Shown here: in pieces, positions 28,301 to 35,442 of the stretch
Position numbering within the stretch: the first letter of the stretch is position 1
How the letters are laid out: each line of letters opens with the position of its first letter
Notes under the pieces: model-generated
Database searches by the model: none
Seen by the model: only the letters and a program-made list of their open reading frames with translations
Told to the model about the DNA's origin: nothing
Program-made: the position numbers and the translations under genes
Origin: Ptychodera flava
Lineage: Eukaryota; Hemichordata; Enteropneusta; Ptychoderidae
DNA: 64,000 bases
Assembly (NCBI RefSeq): GCF_041260155.1
Contig: NC_091940.1
Span: forward strand, 2,142,001 to 2,206,000
Reading direction: 5' to 3'

Positions 28301-31300
28301 ATTTGAATAAATGTATCTGAGTCATCAAATTCAGATTATACTATTCCTTCCATTACATACTGTAGTCAACCTCAATATCAATACCTCACCAGTTCTTTTA
28401 TTGACTTCAAATTAATGTTCAATTGTGTCATCTAATCACAGAGTCAAAGTAGTCCTTCCCTTTTCATAATCTGTTCACAAATTGCCATCTCTTCTATATG
28501 AAAATCGTTCAAAAGGCGAAATGCTGGAATTTATCTGGTTTATCAATTTATCTGGTTTAAATGCAAGGTGAATATGACGTTGCGGCCTTGATTGAACTGG
28601 CTTTGGCAGAACTAACTATGGATTCGACTTAAAGTCCATCCTAACTATTGTTGTACACTAGATTAAGCTATTCCGTCATTCCTCCTCCTCCCCTAAGCTG
28701 TATTAACACTTTTGCCTGGTCTGCTCTTGTCAAAATACCATCAACCAATTGGTTTACTAACCCTCAGTTCTCAATTTGGCACATTTCAAAACCAAATAAG
28801 CCATGTGGAAATGCATCTTGGATGTTGAACATTGTCAGAATAAGTTCACGTGATTCTCTGATTACTTTTGAGGCCAAATACGTTATTATCAGTTTGTAAA
28901 TAAATAAAGGCTGGGGACTGGCTAGAATGGACATTGTAACTGCAATGCCATTCACCACTGTTATCAATTTATACAACTGTTACCTTTTTTCAGTTGTAGT
29001 GGAAATCCGAGAAATTTGAAGTTGAATCCACTGACAAAAACTCTTCAACTTGCACTTCCTATCAGCATCTAGGTAGGATATGTCAGACCGTCCTGAGCTT
29101 GCAGCACTGACAACGTCATGTAGCAACTCTAGTGAATTGCGAGGACTATTTCAGGGTTGAAATTTTAGCTCGCCCTGATCGCAAGTGAAACCAACAGGGG
29201 TTGTATCATTGATGGCAACGGTTGCACATAAGATGATTGAGACAACATTGATCTTGCCGTGCCAAAAATTACGATTGATGTTCATGCTACTTTACTGCAC
29301 CTGGGTTCAGAACAAAGTGAATTTCAGTATGTTAGTGTCGTAATGTACAATGCCGATTAGTTTTCCTCCCAATTTTTGTGCCCTGATTAACTTTCACCTC
29401 TGTAAGTCATCGAGCTCCGAGTCTGGATTCAGAGCTACTCTAATTTGTTCAGAGCTCCCCAAGTACAGAATGCACGCCATGCTCATAATGGGTACAAAAT
29501 ATTTGTTCACGCATATGAAAATGTTATCCTTGTGGAATGCTGTTTAACCCTTTCAGAGTAGAGTTTTTGAGTAACTTTTTAACCATCCGAAACCATTTCA
29601 AGCATGTCAAACCGGTTCCAGCAGGTCAATTATCCCAGGGATATCCTAGAGTAGGATATATCGTTGTAATATCACAGTCTTGTCCTTGCAAGAATATATA
29701 CATAATACATGTAGCATGGACTGACTTGATGTGGTGAAATTTGAATCTTTCAGACGATCCATCATGATGTATTGAAAAAACAATATATTGGCCATATTTT
29801 GTATTTCTATTCGATCTCTGTAGGCCACATATATATAACATTGCAACTTTCAGCAATAGGGCACGTAACAAACCTGATAAATTTGAACAATTACAAGATC
29901 CAATTCTCCCAAATTAGTTCAAATCGTGTTAATTGTACAAAGGAAACAGACAAACCTTGCTGCTGCTGATGATGATTCTTTATTCAAAATCACGAGTAAA
30001 TACATGTTGTCATGAGGTTGTCGTCTGCCGTGAAAACAAAATTCACCGAAACAAGATTACAATATGATCTGTATGACTGAGATGTCTAAAACTAGACGTA
30101 TATTCATTCCAAATCAGAAAATACAAGTTATGCACCTGAAACACAGTATGTCAAAGGATAATGTAATTCTAATAAATTTACAGTTAAACATTTGAATATA
30201 TGAAGATACTAAAACTGTATATGCATTTACTCTTCTAGGTGGTCGTTCGGTGTTTTCTTGTGGGAGCTAGCTTCTCTAGGTCAGTGCCGAAAAAAACTTG
30301 CTTTCCCTTGTCGTCTCTAAATTATCATAATTATATTTGATTGGGCATTTGCTAACAAGTATGCGAGTCCTCGTGCTGTTTATACATCAATAAAACAGAC
30401 ATAAACACCAAAATAGAACTTAAATCGCGATGCTGGAACACAAGTGCACATTTTGATGTCACTTTACAGGAAAAGTAAATTATGTCAATTACAATACTTG
30501 ATCTCATAAAAACGACATACAAATTTTGAATATGAAAACAAATACTGGTGATTGTACTCATAACAAGTTCCAATGGTTTTCTTTCTGACATTAATTTCAA
30601 GGCAAGGCACCATTTGTGGACGTAAATAATTCAAACGAAATCATTCGACTTGTATTAAGCGGTGAACGTCTTGAGAAACCGACCAGATGTCGATTGAGAC
30701 TGTAAGTAATTCAAATTCTTTCGAATACGCAATTGTTTATACATTTTTATGGCATTGATGATGATCTATGACATTGGATGCGGCCTTCAGTTGTTATGTA
30801 GATATTACATATCTAGGTATAATATCGATTCAATTTTGATGACAAATAGACAATGTAATATATAATAATGAAACAACATACATGGCGCCATTGGTTTTCC
30901 TTTGCAATATATAACTCTACACTTACCGTTTCTTTTTAGTTACAAGTTGATGATGCAGTGTTGGAGCTCTCCGTTGAAACTTAGACCCTCAACTGATGTC
31001 TTGCTTGAGGAATTTGATGATATGATACAGAGAGATCAGGCATGTCATTTGATTTATTCATCGTTTGCATTATTTCAAACAGAAAGTAATAGATTTATTA
31101 TATATCTTATAGTTTCGTACACTGTGCAAGTCGAAAATAACTAAAAACATTAATTCTAGTTTATGCATGTGCAATAATGATAATAAATTAGGTAATAAAC
31201 TAATGATGTCATATTCATTGTAGAATACTGAGGTTGAAGATACTATAAAACTGTTGTCTTTCGTATGAATTTTTGATAAACTTTGACTATCATATCCATT

Positions 31301-31371
31301 TCCCTAATTCTATACGTTTGTTTTACCTGCAGGGTCCTTTTATTGGCAACTTCCAACACGAACTCCATTGA
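1288..31371 (+). CDS. Receptor tyrosine kinase with cadherin-like, EGF and Ig domains, copy A (23 exons)
   Basis: Predicted single-pass receptor tyrosine kinase at the plasma membrane; ligand unknown. Twenty-three exons sum to 2712 nt (903 residues plus stop), and every junction phase agrees. Domain order: signal peptide (about 1-18), cadherin-like domain (26-132), unassigned region (133-295), EGF (295-338), Ig (338-435), laminin-type EGFs (435-542), TM helix (555-576), tyrosine kinase (about 617-890) and a 13-residue tail. Kinase residues seen: P-loop GRGEFA (626-631), Lys650, Glu667, HRDIAARN (747-754), DFG (767-769), PPE (796-798) and WSFG (812-815). The activation loop lacks tyrosine. Intron 18 is expanded by an LTR element. 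EGF/Ig content recalls Tie and the cadherin module recalls RET, but the order fits neither, so no symbol is given. Introns are GT-AG except intron 22 (GC-AG). Copy B follows 34 kb downstream. Confidence 0.88.
2341..2400. promoter_or_regulatory. Conserved intron-1 block, copy A
   Basis: This segment matches 36258-36317 of copy B at about 55 of 60 positions, while flanking intron sequence is only loosely alignable. It contains three spaced copies of GTGACRAYAC (after ATGAACA, TGCTCA and ACTCG). It is a candidate intronic enhancer; function is inferred only from conservation between the paralogs. Confidence 0.45.
4516..4607. repeat. (AT)n followed by (GT)n microsatellite
   Basis: About 40 bp of alternating AT passes directly into about 50 bp of alternating GT in intron 1 of copy A. 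Confidence 0.97.
7100..7140 (+). CDS. Copy A exon 2: start of cadherin-like domain
   Basis: The acceptor is TTTTACCAG. The exon reads G-NNKLCNSTVWISE and ends in phase 0. Copy B reads G-NNTPCNTTVWINE. It forms the first strand of the cadherin-like domain (the V-x-E type start). Confidence 0.85.
7217..7279. repeat. (AT)n and (TTTA)n microsatellite
   Basis: An alternating AT run at 7217-7254 is followed by TTTA repeats to about 7279, in intron 2 of copy A. Confidence 0.95.
7538..7615 (+). CDS. Copy A exon 3: cadherin-like domain
   Basis: Phase 0 to phase 0, 26 codons, starting SVSIGHIVCEM and ending ISDGDE. SVSIGHIVCEM fits the early cadherin strands (usually 'xxgtxVxxv'). Copy B has the same 78-nt exon. 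Confidence 0.87.
8086..8190 (+). CDS. Copy A exon 4: cadherin-like domain core
   Basis: 35 codons, phase 0 at both ends. It encodes GLLDFNISSEYRLTFHATN, the classic cadherin 'LDyE-x-Y-x-L-x-v-x-A-x-D' pattern with N in place of the final D. The exon and about 30 bp of the acceptor region are nearly identical to copy B (about 6 differences in 105). Confidence 0.92.
8230..8311. repeat. (AT)n microsatellite
   Basis: About 80 bp of alternating AT with one interruption. Confidence 0.97.
9443..9800. mobile_element. Non-autonomous element with 48-bp terminal inverted repeats
   Basis: Bases 9443-9490 (starting ACAACCGCGGCAAAGC) and 9753-9800 are reverse complements at 47 of 48 positions, enclosing about 262 bp without coding capacity. 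AAT flanks both ends and may be a 3-bp target duplication. The near-identical arms indicate a young MITE or foldback element. The transposase family is unknown. Confidence 0.7.
9993..10390 (-). mobile_element. 5'-truncated LINE fragment (3' end of RT ORF plus tail)
   Basis: Reading the minus strand from about 10380 down to a stop at 10145-10147 gives the C-terminal end of a non-LTR retrotransposon ORF2: ...HPLSTEFKILPSGRRLKV, then ...YKKSFIPSAVAVLNSEF and stop. This matches the usual LPSGRR / SFIPxAxxxLN ending. A short 3' UTR and an AATTG-type simple repeat tail follow to about 9993. RT and endonuclease are absent. The + strand open frame running from here into exon 5 is an artefact. Confidence 0.75.
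10401..10535 (+). CDS. Copy A exon 5: end of cadherin-like domain
   Basis: 45 codons, phase 0. It encodes VDKCSNSS, then VKLTIFLHDEDDWPPVF, matching the cadherin terminal 'v-x-I-x-V-x-D-x-NDnxPxF' with DEDDWPPVF in that place, then a basic linker SVPARHPALTGY. The donor is GTATGT. The acceptor lies about 10-20 bp from the edge of a LINE fragment. Confidence 0.9.
10854..10962 (+). CDS. Copy A exon 6: unassigned ectodomain region
   Basis: Phase 0 to phase 1. Begins PFPVGFKVSNRDVRNFY and ends VWVDFSHMHG. Copy B is clearly homologous. No domain is recognised; a beta-rich fold is likely. Confidence 0.85.
11200..11420. repeat. Interspersed repeat copy
   Basis: Shares blocks such as GACTTGAACCAAGTCTA and CGTGTTCAC-CCACTCA with 33660-33850 in the spacer before copy B. 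The family is unknown. The 85-codon open frame overlapping it (11069-11326) is not supported as a gene. Confidence 0.5.
11531..11670 (+). CDS. Copy A exon 7: unassigned ectodomain region
   Basis: Phase 1 to phase 0. Starts E-ECIVTVFATKL and ends SGNVVDISEVKVYQ. The final strand 'VDIxEVKVYQ' resembles the last strand of jelly-roll carbohydrate-binding or discoidin-like folds, but this is only a resemblance. Copy B matches along its whole length. Confidence 0.88.
11750..11859. repeat. (ATGT)n and (AGGT)n microsatellite, intron 7 of copy A
   Basis: ATGT repeats to about 11827 pass into AGGT repeats at 11831-11859. Intron 7 of copy B also contains an ATGT tract (47205-47285). Confidence 0.96.
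12668..12866 (+). CDS. Copy A exon 8: unassigned ectodomain region
   Basis: 66 codons, phase 0 to phase 1, beginning KDDPNLPKSQELNYTSIF and ending SLTIEQAEVI. It contains two cysteines (RECRVSCDIKVWD). It differs from copy B at about 20 of 66 residues and is among the most diverged exons. No domain recognised. Confidence 0.88.
13365..13493 (+). CDS. Copy A exon 9: EGF domain 1
   Basis: Phase 1 to phase 1. Encodes a laminin/MEGF-type EGF repeat: GCPEGKYGGMCNRDCICQNG, then ATC, CKCTPGWKG and C. The protein is identical to copy B, with only about 2 nucleotide differences in 129. Confidence 0.95.
13494..14935 (+). other. Intron 9 of copy A
   Basis: Contains an 84-bp (AT)n tract (14063-14146). 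Two open frames at 14311-14615 resemble no known protein and sit in AT-rich intron. From about 14870 the sequence becomes similar to copy B as exon 10 is approached. Confidence 0.55.
14063..14146. repeat. (AT)n microsatellite
   Basis: About 84 bp of alternating AT in intron 9 of copy A. Confidence 0.97.
14936..15110 (+). CDS. Copy A exon 10: first half of Ig domain
   Basis: Too short for a simple ORF scan; found by comparison with copy B. The acceptor is TTTTTTCACAG; it begins in phase 1 and ends in phase 2 at ACATG|GTAATA. It encodes ...REANVQERRHFHCF, then ANISWYFNDTKI: the Ig B-strand cysteine and C-strand tryptophan. The conserved donor position in copy B (CTCTTG|GTAAGA) confirms the end. 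Confidence 0.85.
15512..15627 (+). CDS. Copy A exon 11: second half of Ig domain
   Basis: Phase 2 to phase 1. Encodes LKLEMRKLLENNTGIYRC, then SAVDLEGKVYSAS and ILKV: the Ig E-F-G strands with N-T-G-x-Y-x-C. An in-frame stop just upstream forces the acceptor at 15511. Confidence 0.9.
15902..16027 (+). CDS. Copy A exon 12: EGF domain 2
   Basis: Phase 1 to phase 1, encoding GCQTGFWGKNCDNRCNCKHG, then SRC, CQCTAGWKG and C. One residue differs from copy B (Asn versus Asp), with 3 nucleotide changes in 126. Confidence 0.95.
16276..16320. repeat. (CT)n tract serving as polypyrimidine tract of exon 13 (copy A)
   Basis: A CT dinucleotide run of about 42 bp ends directly in the CAG acceptor of exon 13. 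The same arrangement exists in copy B at 51391-51479. Confidence 0.9.
16321..16515 (+). CDS. Copy A exon 13: laminin-type EGF repeats 3-4
   Basis: Phase 1 to phase 1, 64 full codons with about 14 cysteines. It begins ECDLGTFGLNCANVCRCENE and ends DNLCTCET, amounting to nearly two laminin-type EGF units. The donor is GTTGAT, weak but matched by GTTAAT in copy B. Confidence 0.92.
16746..16825. repeat. (CTT)n microsatellite
   Basis: Imperfect CTT repeats in intron 13 of copy A, absent at the same place in copy B. Confidence 0.96.
16984..17162 (+). CDS. Copy A exon 14: transmembrane helix and juxtamembrane
   Basis: Phase 1 to phase 0. The hydrophobic stretch IGMICASSSLVTVIVTIVAL (about residues 555-574) is followed by the basic stop-transfer KYRRQQK and a juxtamembrane TKYNRLNTKPDDADKLFS. 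The YNRL tyrosine is kept in copy B. A plain type I membrane topology fits. Confidence 0.93.
17269..17428 (+). CDS. Copy A exon 15: kinase P-loop and beta-3 lysine
   Basis: Phase 0 to phase 1. Contains IQIGSVIGRGEFAQINVAEW: the glycine-rich loop G-x-G-x-F with Ala where the third Gly usually stands. VAVKSI with Lys650 follows. Copy B has IGRGEFAEINVAEW and VALKSI. Confidence 0.95.
17830..17937 (+). CDS. Copy A exon 16: kinase alpha-C helix
   Basis: Phase 1 to phase 1. Encodes FHREIEILMHLKSHDNIVEI and LGVAMDK: the alpha-C Glu667 (salt-bridge partner of Lys650) and the HxNIVxxLG beta-4 motif. Confidence 0.94.
17938..19227 (+). other. Intron 16 of copy A
   Basis: No known element was identified except a weak C-rich repeat trace near 18180-18270 (minus orientation). 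An acceptor-like CCCACAG at 19092, followed by 135 in-frame open bases, could extend exon 17 upstream (see findings). Confidence 0.5.
19228..19388 (+). CDS. Copy A exon 17: kinase hinge and alpha-D/E
   Basis: Phase 1 to phase 0. Encodes DNCWMIIEFADKGNMSAHLE, and later ARDVTNGLSYLRQKG. IIEFADKG is the RTK hinge. From about 19245 to 35 bp into the intron it is almost identical to copy B, while the first 23 bases differ at about six positions. An upstream acceptor cannot be excluded. Confidence 0.9.
19611..19733 (+). CDS. Copy A exon 18: catalytic loop, DFG, activation loop
   Basis: 41 codons, phase 0. Begins IVHRDIAARNILL (RTK-type HRDxAARN) and then KICDFGLSQRV. The activation loop GTTGRFVMPKW has no tyrosine. 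Its 3' third is strongly diverged from copy B. Confidence 0.95.
20765..21361 (+). repeat. 5' LTR of the Gmr1-like element
   Basis: 597 bp, starts TGTTATG and ends CGTAACA. It contains TATAAATA at 20994-21001, AATAAA at 21299-21304, and four AGGTCA-type half-sites in its first 90 bp. Confidence 0.95.
21366..21383 (+). other. Primer binding site, tRNA-Pro type
   Basis: TGGGGGCTTGTCCGGGAT differs at one base from the tRNA-Pro primer binding site used by murine leukaemia virus. It starts 4 bp after the 5' LTR. Confidence 0.85.
23383..23742 (+). mobile_element. TTAA-flanked MITE nested in the LTR element
   Basis: A 352-bp body (23387-23738) is flanked by TTAA on both sides. Its ends are inverted repeats: GGTA-4nt-GCACCTCG at the left and CGAGGTGC-4nt-TACC at the right. 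It has no coding capacity. It lies between the protease and integrase parts of the retroelement. An inverted relative lies at about 37258-37607 and a partial one at 48381-48540. The TTAA target suggests a piggyBac-type or other TTAA-specific transposase as mobiliser. Confidence 0.85.
26676..26685 (+). other. Polypurine tract
   Basis: GAAGAGGGAG lies 2 bp before the 3' LTR, the expected place for the plus-strand primer. Confidence 0.8.
26688..27287 (+). repeat. 3' LTR of the Gmr1-like element
   Basis: 600 bp, collinear with the 5' LTR, with about 24 substitutions and a few 1-bp indels by eye. It is followed by the CTAC target duplication. Confidence 0.95.
27387..27463 (+). CDS. Copy A exon 19: P+1 loop (PPE motif)
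   Basis: Phase 0 to phase 2. Encodes EQCVLPLKWMPPESLTRGIF and QFESD. LPLKWM-PE is the tyrosine-kinase P+1 signature, with Pro in place of Ala in APE. Confidence 0.94.
27464..30238 (+). other. Intron 19 of copy A
   Basis: No element securely identified. GATGATGATTC followed by TTTATTCAAA at about 29969-29990 resembles the reversed 3' tail of a LINE, but no coding remnant was confirmed. Small open frames on both strands (28648-29969) match nothing. Confidence 0.45.
30239..30279 (+). CDS. Copy A exon 20: DxWSFG motif
   Basis: 41 nt, phase 2 to phase 1, encoding WSFGVFLWELASL. With the split codon it reads D-M-W-S-F-G (usually DVWSFG), the alpha-F region. Confidence 0.94.
30602..30701 (+). CDS. 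Copy A exon 21: kinase C-lobe
   Basis: Phase 1 to phase 2. Encodes GKAPFVDVNNSNEIIRLVLS, then GERLEKPTRC. This matches the RTK 'G-x-x-P(Y/F)-x-x-(I/V)xxxExxxxxxxGxRLxxPxxC' pattern. Confidence 0.94.
30940..31039 (+). CDS. Copy A exon 22: end of kinase domain
   Basis: Phase 2 to phase 0. Encodes YKLMMQCWSSPLKLRPSTDV and then EEFDDMIQRDQ, the CW-x(6)-RP signature. The exon ends CAG|GCATGT, a GC donor, where copy B has CAG|GTCTGT. Confidence 0.9.
31333..31371 (+). CDS. Copy A exon 23: C-terminus
   Basis: The acceptor is TTACCTGCAG. The exon encodes GPFIGNFQHELH and TGA. Copy B ends GPFTGNMQQ. The kinase has essentially no tail and no tail tyrosines. Confidence 0.85.
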   Translation, partial: GPFIGNFQHELH

Positions 31372-32900
31372 CACATTTTGGAAAATCGACAGGAGAAGTA
31401 TCTGTACTCACTTCAACAATCGTTGAATGAGTACTGTCGATGATTTTTCCCGAATTATTTCCAGCTACTTCAAGTTTGAAAATGACATTGTATATATTAT
31501 CTTATGCATGATAAGAATATCAACAGCGTTTATGAAAGTCTTGTTGAATATTTAACTCGTGTTGTAAGAGGTCTGGAGAGTCTTTTCACCACTGGAGTAT
31601 GAATACGAGATAAGTAGAACGATTTACTCGAATGAGTAAATGTAACGTTGATGTAAAATTATGATGGCCTAACCTTGATATGCATACACTTCTACATTTC
31701 CCAGTATTAAAGGGAATTTTCATATTTCATAATACATGAGTTGTATTCCATTATTTGTTGTTTTTGACATCAGAGTGGATTTATAAATTGACATCTAATT
31801 ATTTGGTGCTACATCATATATATTGGCGTAAATCGATTAAAACGCGTAGACTTGTTTACATGAAAACAAAATGGATAAACACAGCTAAGATCAGTGATTA
31901 CGCTCTGTGCTGCTGTGCTCCGGTGCTGCCATGGTCTGCGTTCTGCGCTGATTGGAAAGTTATTTCTTCTCCCACTGCTTCTTAAAATATGTTGCATACA
32001 GTTTAATACATTCGGCGGTTGTAAGAGCTTTAGCTGCAACACTGATGATTAAATCTCCAAAGTATCAATTATACATTAAATTGCACATACAAAAGAGAAA
32101 AATAAAATTGAACCTGTTTTCACAAATTAATGTAACTAATTGTGACGATTTACGAATGTCTTTTGAGACTCATCTTAATGTAATGATATTGTGACATGTA
32201 AATTGTAGCTCGTATGAATAATATAAGGTCTGTATTAATACTTGGACGACATAGCCCGACCATGCCTTCGTAAGCTCAATATCAAGACACAACATGACAT
32301 TGAAGCTGCTGTTTCCTGGGCAGGGGCTACCGTCAGCTCTTTTTCTACGGAATAAAATGTTTTTAGATATAGTAGTGGACTCCAGTTTGTCTTTGTATCT
32401 CTCTGCAAAGTTGTGGCAGTGGTAGTGGTGGTTGTTGTAGTGAATATTTTGCCGATACGAGCGATAAATGTTTGTGCAGCCGAATATTGATTGAATTGGA
32501 CCAATGTGGTCAAACGAAGATGCCTGATACATGGAGTATGATGTCAAACTGCTTACGTAGAAAAGCTATGGATAATACTTTCATGGCTGAACTTCAGTCA
32601 GGTTCGATTGCAATAAGTTTGTGAATCAACGGCGGTCTGGTCATGTCTCCCCAATCTGATTTTGATAATTCAGATGCAATGATGGCTATGCCTCCTTCGC
32701 CGCTTATTGAGAACAAGGAAAGGAAGAAACGTCGCCATCTCTATATCAGATTTTACCTTGGTTATTGATTAACCCTTTTCAATGAAAGTTACTAGGTATA
32801 CAGAGCTATCACACTTTTACCTTTCATCGGGAATGTCTAAATTTCAGAGTGATTCAGGACAGGTCAGGTTCTTCCGCCGGGGAGACGGTGAATTATTGCG

Positions 32901-33209
32901 GACATCAAAAAGTAACTGACCTCCTCGTGGAAAAACAGGCTGTCCCCAACATTCCAACTTCCGAAAACAGAGTGATCCCCTAACCGAGTCAAAAGTAAGA
33001 GAAAAGCTGAAATTTCTATGTATGTAGATGTATGTATGTATGTATGTATGTATGTATGTATGTATGTATGTATGTATGTATGTATGTATGTATGTATGTT
33101 TGTATGTATGTATGTATGTATGTATGTATATATGTATGTCGTATGTATGTATGTATGTATGTATGTATGTATGTATGTATGTATGTATGTATGTATGTAT
33201 GTATGTATG
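32901..33209 (+). repeat. Interspersed repeat ending in (ATGT)n
   Basis: Bases 32901-33015 (from GACATCAAAAAGTAACTGA) match 47089-47204 closely, and in both places run directly into an ATGT microsatellite (here 33016-33209). The paired occurrence suggests a mobile unit that carries the ATGT repeat as its tail. Confidence 0.7.
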
Positions 33210-33659
33210 ATGAATCAATGAATATGCATTGATGGATACATATATATATATATAATATGATGCAATTCGAGGCTCGCATGAAGCTTTCTTTTTACCTCTG
33301 TCTTAATTCAAAAACACATTCACACCCAGTTGAGCATTTGAAAACAGGATGACCCCGATCACCAAAATCAGAAATAAGGTGACCCCCTGCGTATGGATCC
33401 GCCTTCCAAAGGCCGAAAAAACTGACCAGTACTGTATGTGGCAAGACAATCATGTCCACCTTTAGATAGTTTCACATTTGTCTTCCTAGCTTGGTGAAAA
33501 TAAATATGTTGAAGATCGATTGCTAAAAAAATCGTTTCATTGAAAAAAAATAATATTTTGTCCGGTATGAAATTAGCAAATGCATTGAATAAAAGTGTTG
33601 ATTTTTGCATCGGACAGTTTCATCAACTACTGATCCATTGTATCGCTGTGATTAACACT

Positions 33660-33850
33660 ATACAGCGCCGCTGTAATTCTTAAATCCACTCGAGTGAAAC
33701 TTCCTTGTTTCGTGTTCACGCCACTCACTACCTTCACCCCATTCAAACACTTAAAAATCACAGACTTGAACCAAGTCTAAGCACAGTGGTCTGTATACAA
33801 GTTTACAACGGTTGTCAAGAAACCACCACGAAATACCGAGAGGAATCCCA
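33660..33850. repeat. Interspersed repeat copy (relative of 11200-11420)
   Basis: Shares CGTGTTCACGCCACTCA-type and GACTTGAACCAAGTCTA blocks with 11200-11420. Family unknown. Confidence 0.5.
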
Positions 33851-34967
33851 CTGAAACTGGTAAAAGTCAACAAATACTGCAACAGGTGAGTCCGCATCAG
33901 GTTTACAACCGGAACGATCGCTGGAACTGATCAGAATTGATATCAACACACACTAGGGAAGTATCCAACTTCAAAACATGTGTGGGTGCTGAGATGTCAA
34001 TAGTTGCACAGGCTCTCTTTGATCTTGCTAATTAATTGAATTCTTCTGTCTGGCAAACATCTAAACGAGTCGCTTCTTTTTAATGACAGCTTATTTACAA
34101 ATGTTTCATTTATTTATACACTAACTTATCTTTATCAAAACTAAAAACTAACGCAACATACGTGCAACAGTCGACGTCAGATAAGTTGTAGGTACAATAG
34201 GTCGCTGTAATGCTTCCCTATCCCATGCTCGCCTTACACTCCCCGATGAGAGTAATCAGGCCCGCAGTTTAATTATTGTTATAGTTCCAATAGCGAGTGT
34301 CGAAACCTTCATTAAGGTTTCGAGACCACAGTCTCGAAATCTATGGTAATTGGTCGTTACTGCTATTTCTCCTTTAGCCTCCAAAAACTACTTCCATTCG
34401 ACCTCCGCAGATTTTAATGACTTGCAAGTTGGCAAAAATATGTACATTTGTATCAGCTGATCACTCCCAATTGACCAATCAAAACATCTGTAAACGTTCT
34501 TTTTTGGACCATATTGCCTTGATGTTGGATGCCGAATTTCAAAGCAGCGGCAATTGTCATTATTGATAAGAACACTTTGAGTAATTGGACTCTGTAATTT
34601 TTCTTGACGCCCTGAACCAAATTATGCAGAGCTGAAGGTGATTTTTGTTGCATTTCCAAAGGTATACTTTCGAAACTTTTCCCGAAATATTTGGACGCCG
34701 TTTGACTCCCTTTCACGTTTCTACTCAGCAACTATAAGAGTTGTTGCATATTTATTTACTTATTTATTTATCAAAAGTACCTTCAGGACCCCCACGGATA
34801 AGATGGCAAGTGATGCAGTTATAAAACAACTATATGACAACCTTTCCAGAAGTGACTGAATAGAATAAGAGAATTACATTTACACGACTGTCAGACACTG
34901 TATATAATAAGACTTAAACTGACAAAACGAACAAGTTTAAGGCTGTAATTATTGAAATCATAACATT

Positions 34968-35381
34968 ATTAGCTTGACAGATTTTGCACAGTTCCTGGTT
35001 TTCACTAATAAAAAGCTGAATTTTTAAAGTTTTGGGCTTTCAGTACTGATAGCTCTTGATGTATTTTTTGCTTTCTCCAAGCCTGAAAATAAACGGATGA
35101 GGAGCAGTTTGTTACCTTTTCACGTTTTGCACTTTGTCAATTGTGGGCCCAGGTACACTACAGCCCGCATGCGCAGACCTGAGCGTTTGTCCTCATTGTT
35201 CGGAGTCAACAATTGACGATGTTCTAACCTTAGGACCTGAAGCAATGTATTTTCCGATGAGCAGTCATAGCAACTGACCATAGTTCTATTACGCCTTACT
35301 GACCACTAACGATTCACTTTATTCTCACTGTGCTTACAGCAGAGAACTATGCATATTACATCAAATATACAGTACTGCCTC
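34968..35381 (+). promoter_or_regulatory. Putative promoter/5' UTR of copy B
   Basis: Aligns in patches with 914-1287 before copy A. An in-frame ATG at 35349 lies 11 codons upstream of the ATG matching copy A, so the translation start is uncertain. Confidence 0.4.
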
Positions 35382-35442
35382 ATGACGTATTGTCTAGGAT
35401 GTCTGGGAGCAGGAGTGTTAACAACTGACGTTTCAACAAAAG
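35382..35442 (+). CDS. Copy B exon 1: signal peptide
   Basis: Encodes MTYCLGCLGAGVLTTDVSTK, ends phase 1 at GTAAGG. ATG 35382 aligns with copy A's start. ATG 35349 in the same frame would give a longer leader containing YCLMTYCLGCLGAGVL, which is a better hydrophobic core, so both starts are possible. Confidence 0.65.

Larger units (their letters stand above)
31372..34967. other. 3' UTR of copy A and spacer between the two genes
   Basis: Copy A's 3' UTR begins here; I saw no clear AATAAA close to the stop. The spacer contains an interspersed repeat with a long ATGT tail (32901-33209), a C-rich repeat patch (33330-33410), and a repeat shared with 11200-11420 (33660-33850). A short palindrome TTTCGAGAC...GTCTCGAAA lies near 34317-34340. 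Open frames here are not supported as genes. Confidence 0.5.

Noticed and set aside
33016-33279. Long open frames on both strands rich in YVCM or THTYIH repeats
   Set aside because: They are translations of the (ATGT)n microsatellite; similar frames at 11648-12017 have the same cause.
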